From: Saccoglossus kowalevskii
Taxonomy: Eukaryota > Hemichordata > Enteropneusta > Harrimaniidae
DNA: 41,608 nucleotides
Direction of reading: 5' to 3'
Assembly: GCF_000003605.2 (NCBI RefSeq)
Contig: NW_003155258.1
Location: 197,913-239,520 of the forward strand
Below are positions 9,615 to 21,352 of this stretch, piece by piece. A program made the position numbers and the translations under genes. Within the stretch, counting starts at the first letter, position 1; each line of letters opens with the position of its first letter. Under the pieces are notes generated by a model, which had not been told where the DNA came from, did no database searches, and saw nothing but the letters and a program-made list of their open reading frames with translations.

Positions 9615-10349
9615 ATGCTGGTTGACAAATTGTCAACTGAAGATCAAGCTCTCTGTGGCATCCAAGACTTTACCTTCTTGCATTGGTTTGTCTCCCTGAA
9701 GCTACTGCAGCAATATACACCTTTCCTGTCAGGAAAGAAGCTGGCATTGACAGCCTGGTCTCCTCATGCACGGACATACATGTATAAGCCAAGAGGCAGA
9801 CATGTATAATAGAGGCAGACTTAAATGAAATTGAATATGTAGAGGTGGTTAGTCAAATACTAATATGAATGGCGCGGGGGGGGGGGGGTTATGAGATAAG
9901 ATCATCAGTGTCATGTTCTGTTCAGCCTCTCACAAAACGTTAGAGGCAGATGTATGCAAGTATCTACAACTAGTACGAGCGATTCTGCCAGCATGAGTAG
10001 CTAATTTTCATTCTCTTTTGAAAAATGACATGTCACCGGTGCAGTGCAATCCACCAGCAATACCAAACCAGAATGCACTACTCTTCAGTATCAGCATTGG
10101 CAATGAAGTGCTGCTGACACTGTGATCAGAACCAGAACGTCAGAGGTACCAACTGAACACACCTCCTTCTAAACATCCCTGTAGGTCAATGGAATAATGA
10201 ACAAGTTCGCTTTATCAGTTGATATCTCTTGCCATAAGATCTTCCATGACAATGATGCCACTGAGATTCTACTGCTGCCATGCAGATATATCAGGGTCAG
10301 ACAGAACATCAATATCTCAATTACAAGTATTTTTGAATTTCTTTTTTAA
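9615..10349 (+). pseudogene. Decayed arginine-type ADP-ribosyltransferase (ART) domain
   Basis: Three plus-strand pieces occur in the order of the R-S-E class ART fold (mono-ADP-ribosyltransferases that move ADP-ribose from NAD+ to arginine; large families in rotifers, molluscs and other invertebrates). Piece 1 (9615-9809) has KLSTEDQALCGIQDFTF and WFVSLKLLQQ, matching the usual LTxDE..I.LYT and WFxYLKLL elements. Piece 2 (about 10030-10125) has an STS triplet (10050-10058) and, one frame over, NALLFSISIGN, matching the STS strand followed by LFxI. Piece 3 (10185-10349) follows an acceptor-like tract (10159-10184). It has VDISCHKIFHD and TEILLLPCRYIRV, matching the S-x-F..E-x-E-hLLLP strand. 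One Glu of the ExE motif is retained (10263-10265) and the other reads Ala. The frame changes and a stop between pieces suggest a pseudogene, though short introns cannot be excluded. A poly-G run at 9877-9888 interrupts it. Confidence 0.55.
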
Positions 10350-10425
10350 GTGTCTCTAATACTCCCAGCACAGAGTTCTTTCTGAGCTTTCTTTGATTAG
10401 AGGGAGCCATAGAACTGATGCTTGA

Positions 10426-10638
10426 ATCTTACTGTCTGAGCTCAAGCTGTTTATACAAGAGTACGTCTTTGATACTAAATATTTTTTTTGCTATGCCTCA
10501 GTTGACTCTCGGCTCTATGCCACAAGTGTAGATAATAAAGCCCCCTCTATGGTGGGAAACACCATGACTTCAATCAACATCATTTTAATGATTAGCCTAA
10601 GCACTTTCATATATAATGATGATGTAGTTAAGTCTTAA
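10426..10638 (+). CDS. Open coding-like stretch, unknown
   Basis: Seventy codons are open from after TGA 10423-10425 to TAA 10636-10638, without an obvious ATG. The first 50 residues look protein-like (ELKLFIQEYVFDTKYFFCYA, then DSRLYATSVDNKAPSMVGNT). The last part becomes Ile/Leu-rich and less convincing. A good acceptor (tract 10483-10498, AG 10499-10500) could start an exon at 10501. It lies 76 bp after the ADP-ribosyltransferase remnant in the same orientation, so it may be more of that gene. No family recognised. Confidence 0.3.
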   Translation: MLLSELKLFIQEYVFDTKYFFCYASVDSRLYATSVDNKAPSMVGNTMTSINIILMISLSTFIYNDDVVKS

Positions 10639-10726
10639 TAAGGGAGTTGTCTTGTTCACAGGCGCTAATTTGGTTAGAACTACCAACTCATTCATTATTT
10701 CTATGGTTTTTTCTTCATTTACACAG

Positions 10727-11062
10727 GCATAGACCCTACAAGCCTGAGACAGCTGTGCCCTGTACTGACTGATCATGAAAGACAATATATTCATGTTGAC
10801 ATCAGGAATGAGATGCACCTTGTGACAAGATTACTATTTTTCAGGCAAATGCTGTCACATAATTGACAAACCAGCACTAGTCGGGGATGCTAGCCTTGTG
10901 CCCATACACATATGGCCTAAAGAACACTCAAATGTGTATCTGTCATGCAAAGAGAAAGTCTTACACTCCTGGCAGCTGTTCTTCCTCAATAAGGTGTGCT
11001 ACATACAACCAAGTATTCATACAAGAATTATGAGACCCACTAGTTTCTGTACGGCCTCATGA
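10727..11062 (+). pseudogene. Two overlapping coding-like frames, unknown gene with probable frameshift
   Basis: A strong acceptor (tract 10706-10724, AG 10725-10726) opens a 45-codon frame (10729-10866) containing DPTSLRQLCPVLTDHERQYI. At a run of five T (10836-10840) the coding character passes to another frame, open from 10847 to TGA 11060-11062, with LVGDASLVPIHIWPKEHSN and KEKVLHSWQLFFLNK. A one-base change in the T-run would join them. Alternatively 10845-10993 is a separate exon with acceptor TTTTCAG and donor AAG/GTGTGC. The first part is helical with the rhythm of a death-fold helix pair, but I cannot assign a family. Same strand as the ADP-ribosyltransferase remnant. Confidence 0.4.
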
Positions 11063-14018
11063 GGGCCCAAGCCATTTTTTGTTTGTTTCCAATCTTGCCC
11101 TGACTGTGGCGGTATGCACAAGTTAGGAATATTCTGAGAGGCTGGAGAATCATGTATCTGGCCATTTTTTATCTAGGTTGCTTGGCTATGCTCACATGTT
11201 GTGTTTGACGTACCATACTAGTACTTTCATTGCAGGATCAGTGTCTGTCTCTTGTTCATTATTCTGTCCAGGTTGATTTTGTTGTTACTATTGCATACGT
11301 TGGACGCATTCCTATTTTGTTTTTTAAACATACTACATTGTTAGTATTGAAGGCTGACATTTATAAACTACAAGCGACTGTGTCGTCCTGTCGCCTGGCT
11401 ACTTATTTGGTAGTTGACCTATACGTAACATTCTCGCCGACAGTGGATGCATGGTATTTCCCTCGGGCTCTTCTTTTTCACTGCCGAAGATTCAGACGGT
11501 GCCCTCTTCATTATTAAGGGCGCGGTTTCATGAATAACAGTTTCAATTAGGTCTGAACGGTTTATTTTATTATAAATGGCGGGACGTCTCACTCTTTTCT
11601 ATCCTACACATTGAATTAATGAAATGTGAAACATTAACAAAAGCACATGCTATATATCTTATTTCAGGATCTCAGGATCGCCATAAAATACAATGCATAA
11701 CACATAGCGCCATTATTGAATATAAATATTAGCATATATCATACCAAATGTTAATCAGTAACTATAACACTTTATGCTTTGTTTTACCATTGAATTTTGA
11801 TAATATATTGCCACTACTCAGTGACTTCAGATTGTTTTCTATACTTGAGTTCTGCATTTATTAAATATTGGTTGGATTAATAATTGGTCGGCCAATATTT
11901 GCACCACCTGTGCAGCACCCATTAAACACCTACCCCCTGACCGCCCCAAGATTGAATAATTGTTTTGCGGATGTCGATTTCACAATTGAATCACGAGTAC
12001 AATATAACACATTTTAGTTTTACTTTATAATTCATCGAGTTAATTTATATGACCCGGAAATCATTTCATGTTTACGAAAAATATCATCATGTCAATTTAT
12101 AGTTTTCTCTGTTGACTTAGATGTCTTTGGAACTCCCTAATGACGTGGTAATTGTCAACCCTACAGCTGGTGTATCAATCATGGCTGTAATGTTCCAATT
12201 AATTGGATCGTTGTAATGAGATCTTATGGGTCCTTATGGATCTTAAGCACTAACAGTGCATTGATTAGACGCTTATATACACAGAGTGGAATCGATCTGG
12301 GTGACGAAGATGCATAACGTCAATGTAATGTCTGTGCATACACTATATGTATGCTGACTTAATACTAGTTTTCAATGGTTTTTATACAATAAGCATCAAT
12401 TTGATGTATTGTACGGCGTGAATTTAATTTAATTTTACTATATATTTTTTTTATAAATTTGTAATTGTTTTTATTGTTATTCCTTCAACGTTTACACAAT
12501 ATATGTATATAATTAGGTGTATTCACAAACAAATGAATGGCAACAGTTTTTGTGTGTATGTAAATTAAGCTTTGTAGCCATGAACAGTGCGTTTTATATT
12601 TGTCATACCTTTCTTTGCCTCGTGTTGGTATAACCATGCATTTGTTTTTCATATAACCGACATCTTTCTCAAAAATCTGTCAGTTTCTTTGATGAAAACT
12701 GTCCAGGTTTAGATGTTAATCAGGCTGCTACAGGTCATGAGTTTGTCCATGATGAAAGTGAAAGTGCAACTTTCCCCTCACGTTTTAAAAAAGATATTTT
12801 TTTTCTCTGCTGGTAGAACCTGAATTCAAATTCTGTTTTTTCAGAACAGCAAAGTCGTGCAACACGTGACCCATACATGTATCAAATTTGCCATTGTTGA
12901 GAGGTACAAAATATAAAGCCACCAAACCGTACTTTCAAAACGACCGTAAATTGAGCTAGTTTTATGTTGTGTTTAATCATTTATGTGTTACACTTGTATT
13001 TGCATAAATTAACCATTGGCACTTAAAATACCATGGCATTGAGCCAAATGCAAGCACCATAAATTATACTTTTTATTTACATGGATATACTCTCAAATTT
13101 ATGGTCAGTTACGATAAGTATGAGGCCATCCTAGACTCTTTATTTTAGACAAGGCTCATTGAACGTTTTATATAAATATCCACATATGGGAGCTGTAACT
13201 CAACATATTCACAGTAATGTGTGCATCGAATTGTCATGTGTATTGTTCAGTTGGATGGGCTAAAACTGTAATAATTGTAAAAGTGTATTTCTTGATTTAG
13301 CAGCAATTTATTAAATTTATGGCACAACAGTTGTTACTTACTGCTCTTCAGTGAAAACAAGCATTTCTAATATTGTCGAATAGCAGGAATACTTTGTGAA
13401 ATTACACTCACACAATGAAACAATTTAACACATGAAGTGATGTGAAATCTAGAAAATTGCGATAAATGTAGGCACAATGCCACCCACGTACCAATTGAAT
13501 TACGGTACTAACAACATTTATATCTAAATTAAGTAACAATTCTGATTCTACCAACTATAATGTCGATTGGTAAAGACTCATCAACTATCGTTTTATTCAC
13601 TCTAGTCTGAATCCTATATCATTGGTCTGTGTTCATACAATGAACGTGGATATTTTAGTGACCTAATGTCAAGAAACGAAATCACGCTGGATGGCTTTAG
13701 AATTTGATAGGTGATCGAGCATATGAACATATTGTAATGCACCTCGCCTCAGCCTCAAGATGACTGTGAAATTTGTTACAGAGCCTTCCACATTCGTTGA
13801 CATCACCGTAATTCTATTACCACAATGAATACATAAACAAGAAAATAACCTGCAATATTTCAAGCTATTCACTAATTTCTACACATGTATAATTGTTTTA
13901 GGGTACTCTCGAATTTTCGGTTTGCATACATACATTCACACTTGCATTCTGACTATGATACAAAGTCATTGGTGCTGTATTGTTGGCATACTCTACTGTC
14001 TGATGACCCGGCCTGGCA
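11063..14018. other. No gene supported
   Basis: Mostly AT-rich. A 95-codon plus frame at 11230-11517 follows an acceptor-like tcattgcag and is less AT-rich than its surroundings, but its peptide shows no family. It may be a transposon scrap. 11900-13900 shows only short random frames. Confidence 0.4.
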
Positions 14019-14022
14019 TTAA

Positions 14023-14278
14023 ATGCGGTAGTCGTCGGGCCGCCCATGCGCCACATTTGTGTAGATGAACATTGATTTTCCCACAATCCAATGCGCTTTT
14101 CTAATTAAATCACTAGTACGAGTTCTGCCCTGGGCGACACTTGCACTATTGCAATACGTAATCAGAGCATGGTAACATCTCAGTTTGTACTAGTTGGTTT
14201 GCGCAACAGTCAAAACCGCCGTCTTTGTTTATATGAGAACCATATCCCGCGCATGCACGGCGCGACGACTACCGCATT
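14023..14278 (-). mobile_element. TTAA-flanked MITE, copy A (256 bp)
   Basis: About 28-bp terminal inverted repeats: ATGCGGTAGTCGTCGGGCCG at the left and its counterpart, revcomp AATGCGGTAGTCGTCGCGCC, at the right. Both are flanked by TTAA (14019-14022 and 14279-14282). On the minus strand it carries the same interior as copies B and C, including gcattggattgtgggaaaat and a segment reading ..LWENQC.., a scrap of MADF-like coding sequence. Non-autonomous. Confidence 0.85.
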
Positions 14279-14282
14279 TTAA

Positions 14283-14409
14283 AGCGGGGTGTCGTCACTT
14301 GCGCATGCGTCAGATGGTCATACCGTGTCATTGTTTACAAACAAACATCTACCCATGAACTTTTGCGTTATTAGCTTCCCTCGCGTGCGCAGGTGACGAC
14401 CGCCCCGCT
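14283..14409. mobile_element. Short TTAA-flanked MITE, subtype D (127 bp)
   Basis: Inverted ends AGCGGGGTGTCGTCACTTGC (left) and revcomp AGCGGGGCGGTCGTCACCTG (right), with TTAA at 14279-14282 and 14410-14413. The left TTAA is the right TTAA of copy A, so the two elements abut. The ends resemble those of copies A-C (GGGCGGT-GTCGTC core), which points to the same transposase. The interior is unrelated and non-coding. Confidence 0.8.
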
Positions 14410-14413
14410 TTAA

Positions 14414-15342
14414 CCATGTCTCATTTCATTTCATTTTATTCCTCAGCTCCCGAGAGCGAGGGTTCTTTGTATTTATGTTGGTGACCTTCGCTGTGTGATG
14501 AGAGTGATAAGTCTTTTGATCAGTAAAATAATTTTAGAAATGTGAAAACTAGAGTGACTGTGAAATGAAGGTTGGTTTTAAATATTAAATATGAACGGGC
14601 AGTAAATGTAGCCAGAATGAATCCGGGGGTGAAAAAACGTCACAATACATCCGTCATGGCGGCTGCAAAGTGCGAACAACTATGGATGCAGTTTGTGTGA
14701 ATGGCCGGGGGGACATGCACATTTTGTGCTTCACTAACAGTATTTGCTGCTTTTTGTGCAATGAAGATTAATACAAGAAGTGCTGCCAAACGACATTTCC
14801 TGCTTTTAAAGAAAACAACCTTGGGACGTTTATCTTGAGAAATTGAGAAGACGAAAATGGACATACTTCTCAAGGGTATTATTTGAAGAGGAAAACCGCT
14901 GCTTTATCGAAGAGCAAAACTCAATATAATTGACCAATTACCCCCCCCCCCCACACACGCATTAATGATTGGCCTAGGCTGGTTGAAGACGATTTTAAAG
15001 AGGTGACTGTCATTCGCCGTGACGCCGGACTTTTTATTCTGGTTTATACAACACTTGTAGAGACATAGTTTTTAAAGTGTCAAACAGTGAAGATACGTAT
15101 TTGAGCAAAATGGTCAGCATTTCTAAACCTCCTGTTGCAGACCCTGTTATAATATTAGGTTCAGTTGTATATCAGAATACAAGCTTGTCTTGGCCCACCA
15201 ATATTGCTGGAACCGTTTGAAGTTTTACCATCACATTACCGTCTTACATGTTACTGGCAGGATAGTTTAATGTATTATTTGTATTGGTACAATGTGGAAG
15301 AGGGGTTTATTGTCAACATTTATACGGGTGCTTGTATGCAAC
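14414..15342. other. No gene seen
   Basis: Moderate composition with a C12 run at 14941-14952. Open frames (14640-14873 minus, 15165-15350 plus) show no family features. Confidence 0.4.
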
Positions 15343-15344
15343 TA

Positions 15345-15524
15345 CTGTAAAGGGGTTAATTATTCACTGGGTTTTAATTTTGCTTATTTCGCTAAATTAA
15401 AACCCAGTGAATAGGTACAATTGAGCATAGAACATATTATATAAATGATAAAACCGTTATGTGAATATACCTGAAATGCTAAATCAGTGAAATTTAAACC
15501 CAGCGAAAATTAATCATTTTACAG
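15345..15524. mobile_element. TA-flanked MITE with CTGTAAA ends (180 bp)
   Basis: Left end CTGTAAAGGGGTTAATTATT and right end, revcomp CTGTAAAATGATTAATTTTC, form imperfect inverted repeats of about 35 bp, flanked by TA (15343-15344 and 15525-15526). The left repeat is also mirrored inside the element (15362-15382 against 15392-15412, stem attcactgggttttaattt), giving a strong internal hairpin. The TA duplication suggests a Tc1/mariner-type mobiliser, but no coding sequence is present. Confidence 0.75.
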
Positions 15525-15526
15525 TA

Positions 15527-18500
15527 TACCAAATTTGACTTGTGCACATCCTTTTTATGTGTTTAAAGAACATCGCGATGTTCTTTTGGAATTGTTAAAT
15601 CTTGGTATTCTTCCCAAACGTTTTTTATGACTCGTATGCGATTAAACAATTATATTTAAGGTATACTCGAAGTGAATCTCGGAACTATGCATAAATGTTA
15701 TAAATGTTCACAGATTTTCATTATTTATTGTTCATAGTTTTTTTTATATTACCTCATACCTTGCAAATAAAAGTGTGCAAGGAATCATGGGAGGAAACGC
15801 TGTGATAACTGTCATAAAGGTGATTGACAGGTCATACTTGTTACAACTCTGGAAGGAGACTTGGAATCTACCAGGCGTGCTTGTGATTTACATAACAAAA
15901 AATCTACGATCCACTGACTTACTTAGTACGTGAGTGCCTGCATGTCATCGTGAGAGAGCTGCCCACAAGATCACATTCTGATTGGCTTCTCTGGAAATCA
16001 AGGTGGTGTGCCTGAAACTGGACCATTTATACCCTATAATTATGCTATATTGAGAACAGTTGTGGTTCACTATTTCAATCGAGTACTCTGTGTTGCTGCT
16101 GCAATATTGTGAGACAAGTGAAACAGGCTTCAATCATCTTTCTGTGAGACTTGTATGAACTGCTCTGCGATCTTCTACTATCAGCGGTTACCTCAATTTC
16201 CACATCCTGATCCACATATTCATTATTATTCTGTGCTTTGCCTCTTATCATTATTTTGAGAAGTATTAAAGCCAGGAGCTTTAACTTAATATGTTGGTGT
16301 GTGCGTGTGTGTATATCATTTCCAGTACTATTGTCTTGTCTACCCCATTCTAGCAGTGAAAAAAAAACTATTTAGTGCAAGTTATATGGGCGTTCTCAAC
16401 ATGCCGTGCATTGTGACAATTGTTCATAATTATTTACAATAATAAAACAGATTTCTTTTCTGAAACCATTTCCATATGATTGTGTGATTGCTCCCCCCTT
16501 CCCACACATGGTGATATGTACGGGTATGTGTGAGTATGTTTCATGGATTAATAGGCCACTCCTTTGCTTCAATTTCAACTATAACTCTGGAACTTTCACT
16601 TTCATATTTCGATATCCCACAATGTCTCGATTGCGTGTCTGGTAATTCTAACTAACTACTATTTTGCAAAATGTGCCCAGCCTTGCTTCTACCAGTCATT
16701 TAAGTCAACTCTTACATTGTACTTGGCAGTGAAGGTTAAAGCAGATATATTGTAACCGTCTTTGTGCTGAGGCAGTTATATCTCATCACCAGCTCTCTTG
16801 TACATTTCATTGGATTTCACTTTGCAAGGGGTTAACTTGAAATTCATCTTACTGATACTAGCAAGTGTACACCATACGGTTCAATATAAAAATATATACT
16901 CTGTGGCAAGACCATCAATCTTACCAACACTGGCGACGCCAAATATAGTACTCAATACTCGATCTTTTTCAAAGTTAATGAATTCAAACCTTGTGCACGA
17001 CCACTACTCATTCACCAGAATTAATTTCACAGTATGAGTGCAAGTCGTACATTATGACCTTGAACCTCTCCCTGTGATCTTATTGTATCTCACTTTATAT
17101 ATGCGACATATTTATGCAGGGAATTTCAACAGTCGCTCTTTAAGTGTGTCATTATGATCAGCAAATCGTCTAATAAAGGTGAAGACTGAGACTAAGGAAT
17201 GTAACTGATTTACATATTGCTCGGAACATGTGCCTGTTTAGCACATAACATGAACGACTTCTTTTCTCCATATTATCTTTCAACATTATGGTCTATTTTA
17301 CTATTTTAGTCGGAATAATACACGAACCCACTTGTCCGACATATTCACTCTAACACGTAAAAAGGTGTAATGAGTGTGTATTCACTGTGTGCTAACTGAA
17401 AACACAAATTATCAGTAGGGTCCCATTAAAAAAAGACGCCGTAATTTGTTTCGAAATAACCGATACCTTGATCTTTTCAACTAAATACACACATTAATAA
17501 TGACCATGTTGCAAGTTGAGTATCATCGTATACTCACTTTGCATGGTTACGTAAGTACGATAATATACCGGCTAGTATATACCATTGTTATATTTGTGAT
17601 GCAGATTATTCGGCCACGTGTTACACGACATCGGCTCTCTCATTTATATGGAAATGAAATATTCTGAATATTTATATTTATTGAAAATTGTCGCAATGCA
17701 TTTTGCCATTGTCTTCACCTGAAATGCTTCGATTTTGTATTTAACTGAATAGTTGGAGTATAACATTCTTAGCCAAAACAAAATTATATAGATCCTAACA
17801 GACAACAGTGGAAGATACATCGACCTGATCATAGTTTCACACGTGAGGTAATACATCCATCATACTGAGACAACGATCGTACGATACACGCCTTAATATA
17901 TCTCACACATCGTTTGACAAAATATGGTTTCTTCCACAATGGACGCAAAGGTCAACCAATGGTTAATATATTTAACAGATATGTGTGCATGAATTTAAAC
18001 ATTTCAACTAAACTGTAACACTAAAATAAGGAGTAAAAATATCTGATGACATCATAGCTATTTGCAACAATATAATTCGTACATGACATAGGAAGATATT
18101 ATAACAAGCACCTAGAACAAAAAACTACAACATTTTCTATTTTAATTTTTCAAGTTTGACTTAACTTTTGTGATCGTTAATGACGTTAGATAAACCTTAA
18201 TGTACCAGAATAAAACATTTCCATAATATGCAAATAAAATATAGTAATGAAGTGTGTGACTCTATCAGTTAACACTATTCTTAATCAAGATTTACTATTG
18301 ATTTAAGATTGGACAGGGTTATAAAACACAATATATATATATATATATATATACGTTAATAACTAATAGAAATAGATATTTGAAATACCCAACAACGTCC
18401 TATTATAACGTTAAACAGATCGTATTCGAAGTGTTTTTAACGTTCTATACTCAATTGATGCCCTGCTTCTGACTGCTAATTCCCAGTCAAATCTCTGTCA

Positions 18501-19034
18501 TATGATCATTAAATAATCGTACTATAGCTTGTGTATAAATTCTCAGTTAATGCGCTACGCTTTAACATTGAAAAATATCCTGACATAGACCACTCACTTA
18601 GTTGCCTTTCAACTCAAGCCACTTTCTTCTTTTCACCTAAGCGAATTCCATGCCGATTTGTTGCTTTCAGAACATGTCGGTTTCACAGTTTGATGTATAC
18701 AAGCTCTCGGACTTGATAGCATACTTCACATCTTGGTATAGAACACTATCTAGGAAAAGTCATTGAGTACACTGAATGATCTAAAAAAAACGAACTCAAT
18801 ACGAAATTCCGACAAAAATGTGTATTTGTAAATAGCCTGAACGTCACATATATCGGTCTGCAGTCTTTGTTTTATCACTTTTCGTTTTGTCTATACGTCA
18901 CATACGCCATATATTGTATTCTGGACACAATTTTGCACATTTCTAAGAATTTTAATACAATTCTTCTTCAATTTTAGACCAAATGAATAATAATAATTGG
19001 CTACAGGTCTTGACAACAAAAACAAATATGCCGG
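15527..19034. other. No gene supported; includes (TA)n at 18329-18353
   Basis: AT-rich intergenic or 3'-flanking DNA of the receptor gene. Several 60-80-codon frames (15945, 16396, 16798, 17644, 18531) lack family features or splice-consistent boundaries. Dinucleotide TA repeat at 18329-18353. Confidence 0.5.
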
Positions 19035-19040
19035 TTTATT
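19035..19040 (-). terminator. Poly(A) signal for the GPCR gene (AATAAA on minus strand)
   Basis: TTTATT on the plus strand, 110 bp past the receptor stop codon in transcript direction. It is the nearest canonical signal. Confidence 0.4.
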
Positions 19041-19149
19041 TCGCGAAAGGTGACTTTAGCGTTCTGATGGTAAAATATCACCAAGATTTTTATACACGTT
19101 GATTCATGTCTGTATTATTATACTTAATACTTTTCGATCGACTTCAGTT

Positions 19150-19910
19150 TTATGCTAATACAGAACGTTTCAATATTTCATCTTCCGTGTTTCTGTGTAG
19201 TGCATCGATGTAATCCATGTCAGTGTCGTTCGTGTCCGGGTTTGTGCTCGACGCTTCACGTATGGTTGGCTCTGTCAGCGGTATACAGTGATGATGTCGT
19301 CTCATGCTTGTGCTAGTCTGGGAGTTGAAACTCTTCCCGTCCGTCATTGCCAGGGTAATCGTGCCTCGTTCACGGAAACGGAAATCATTGGACGGTGCGG
19401 CACAGCAGCAGGTAAATACCTCTCTGAAACGACGTCTGAAATTTTCACTCATGAAGGCGTAAATTATAGGATTCACGCAAGAATTGGCGTATGACAGACA
19501 ATTACCGAATAGCTGAATCGCATAAGTAACCATAGTATCTGGGTAATTCACATCCAACCGTGACCAGATATTCATGATATGCACAGGCAGCCAACAGAAT
19601 GCGAAGATCAGCACAACAACGCATACCATTCTGGTTTTACGAATCTTTTGACGTTGTCTTGCTTGCTGCGCTTTGGACTGGGTTCGGTAGAAGAGGGTTG
19701 ACGAATTCCACACCAGGTGCATGATCATACCCATGCACACAGATATTATCAGCAATGGTGCCAAGTAAGCTGCCAAGCACATGTACACATACCAGCCGAC
19801 GTTCCATGAATGCGACGGCCACACTTCCACACAGAAAGGCTTGATTCCGTACCAGTCGTAGTATACCACTTGCCGATAGAGTGCCACGGGAACACAGCAT
19901 AAGGCAGACG
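19150..19910 (-). CDS. 3' exon of a neuropeptide GPCR (galanin/allatostatin-A-like)
   Basis: Class A (rhodopsin-like) receptor, plasma membrane, expected to couple to G proteins on binding a peptide. The exon starts after an excellent acceptor (minus strand tttctttttgtttttag, AG at 19911-19912) and completes one split codon. It encodes 252 residues to TAA (19150-19152). In exon numbering: end of TM4 1-12; ECL2 with the disulfide Cys and WP motif (FCVEVWP) near 25-31; TM5 about 40-66; basic ICL3 to 93; TM6 95-117 with the CWLP switch at 105-108; TM7 about 124-150 with NPIIY at 146-150; helix 8 NFRRRFREVF to 165; palmitoylation-type CCC 167-169; then an 80-residue Ser/Thr-rich tail. The segment NSCVNPIIYAFMSENFRRRF is closest, by memory, to galanin and allatostatin-A receptors. 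Orexin/NPFF/CCK-type receptors are alternatives. TM1-TM3 and the DRY motif lie in upstream exons at higher coordinates and were not located. Confidence 0.9.
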
Positions 19911-19912
19911 CT

Positions 19913-21352
19913 AAAAACAAAAAGAAAGTTTAAATATATTTGTAATGTAATTGTGATATATAAAACGTAAGCCATATAATGGGTCAGTATGAAAAGACAC
20001 ATTTACATGTGACGCCTATGATATTCTGTTCGATGGTATGGTGGTTAAACGCAGTGTATTTTATATGCCTGGAAAATTTCCCTTGGGATTCATTAGCGCG
20101 TCGCAAATAATACCGCCCTCAAAAATTACGGGAATGGTTACCGGTTACCGACTTGTGCATATCCACATTTTATATTAACTACATATTTGCTGCTACCGAC
20201 TTCACATTTGATTTGATGTTAATATTTAGGAGTCAGAATGACTAATTACTGGCTAAACAAAACTGAAAGTACACTGAAACTCACATCTAATCTTTCTCCT
20301 TAATGTCTCTTACTACTATATATATACAATAATTTTAGTAAAAAAAAAACAATTTATCACGGCGCTGAGTGTGTTCCACTTTTTTTCAGAGCAACACGTG
20401 TTCCCCATATGTAATAACATTTTGATCAGACGAAAGAAACGCAAATTATAAGATGTAAATCTACTGCCGCGGGTTTATTAGACGGTGATTCGAAAACAAT
20501 TCCAGAGTGATATGAGTTCAATTCAATATAAATTGCTTGCGGGTTTGATGTCTTCACTTTGTATTCCCAGTGCTTTGTTATAAACATTATATAGTGTATT
20601 ATTTTGTATACCGCTGTTAAAGTTGAATATAACGTCGATACAGTGCCCAGATATTAATGATTCCCGTGAAACAGCAACTCACTGGTTGTAAAACCAATAA
20701 CACAGTAACTTATTACACTGCCGGGAACCTAATTAAGACACATTTTTATATGCATCAATATATTCCAATGAGAATACTATAATGTCTGCATATAACCCAC
20801 TGCACTGAATATTGAAGGTATGTGAGAATTCATAACCTAATATTCGTCTTAGTGTTACGTTATTAGTCTAGAGGGTCTGGTACATATTCGTAGCTAGGAA
20901 ATCGTCAAACTGTTTTATGATAGATATTCATTACACTGATGTTAATAAGGAGAGTGAGAATACCAAATAGTGTGCACTCAAATGATGACTAAAGATGCTG
21001 GCGGCGTTAAGCCATCTGTTTACACAAGTTTATTACATACATTAAACTAGGGTACGATGCTTAGTTTATCTATCAAATATAAATGCTGTTGTCCTGTAGT
21101 GCTTTTTTATACTCACATATTCCAATCGTACACAGTCACGGGAGTTGACAAAAACAGAAATGTGGTATTCATTTAAACTTACAAATATTTCCTGTAATCG
21201 TTTGAATTATTAGTTTTTTTATTGAACTGTCGTAATTGGCGTTGACATAAGAGTTGTCGCGGTTTTGGACGTTTTATTGTAACAGCTGCATTATGATTGT
21301 ACATTGACAAAACTAAAATAAAATGTGAAGTGATAAATATATATATATATAT
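19913..21352. other. Probable intron of the GPCR gene; no exon seen
   Basis: Directly upstream of the receptor exon on the minus strand. No open segment with TM1-TM3 or DRY-like content was recognised. An apparent 121-codon frame at 19637-20002 only overlaps the receptor exon in another frame. Ends in (TA)n at about 21337-21353. Confidence 0.45.

Noticed and set aside
11230-11517. 95-codon plus frame after a possible acceptor
   Set aside because: Hydrophobic but without a membrane-protein pattern or family; non-ATG start; left as unexplained sequence.
19288-19494. 68-codon plus frame
   Set aside because: Antisense shadow of the GPCR exon.
19637-20002. 121-codon minus frame extending upstream of the GPCR exon
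   Set aside because: Different frame from the receptor and crosses the acceptor; content beyond the exon is intronic.
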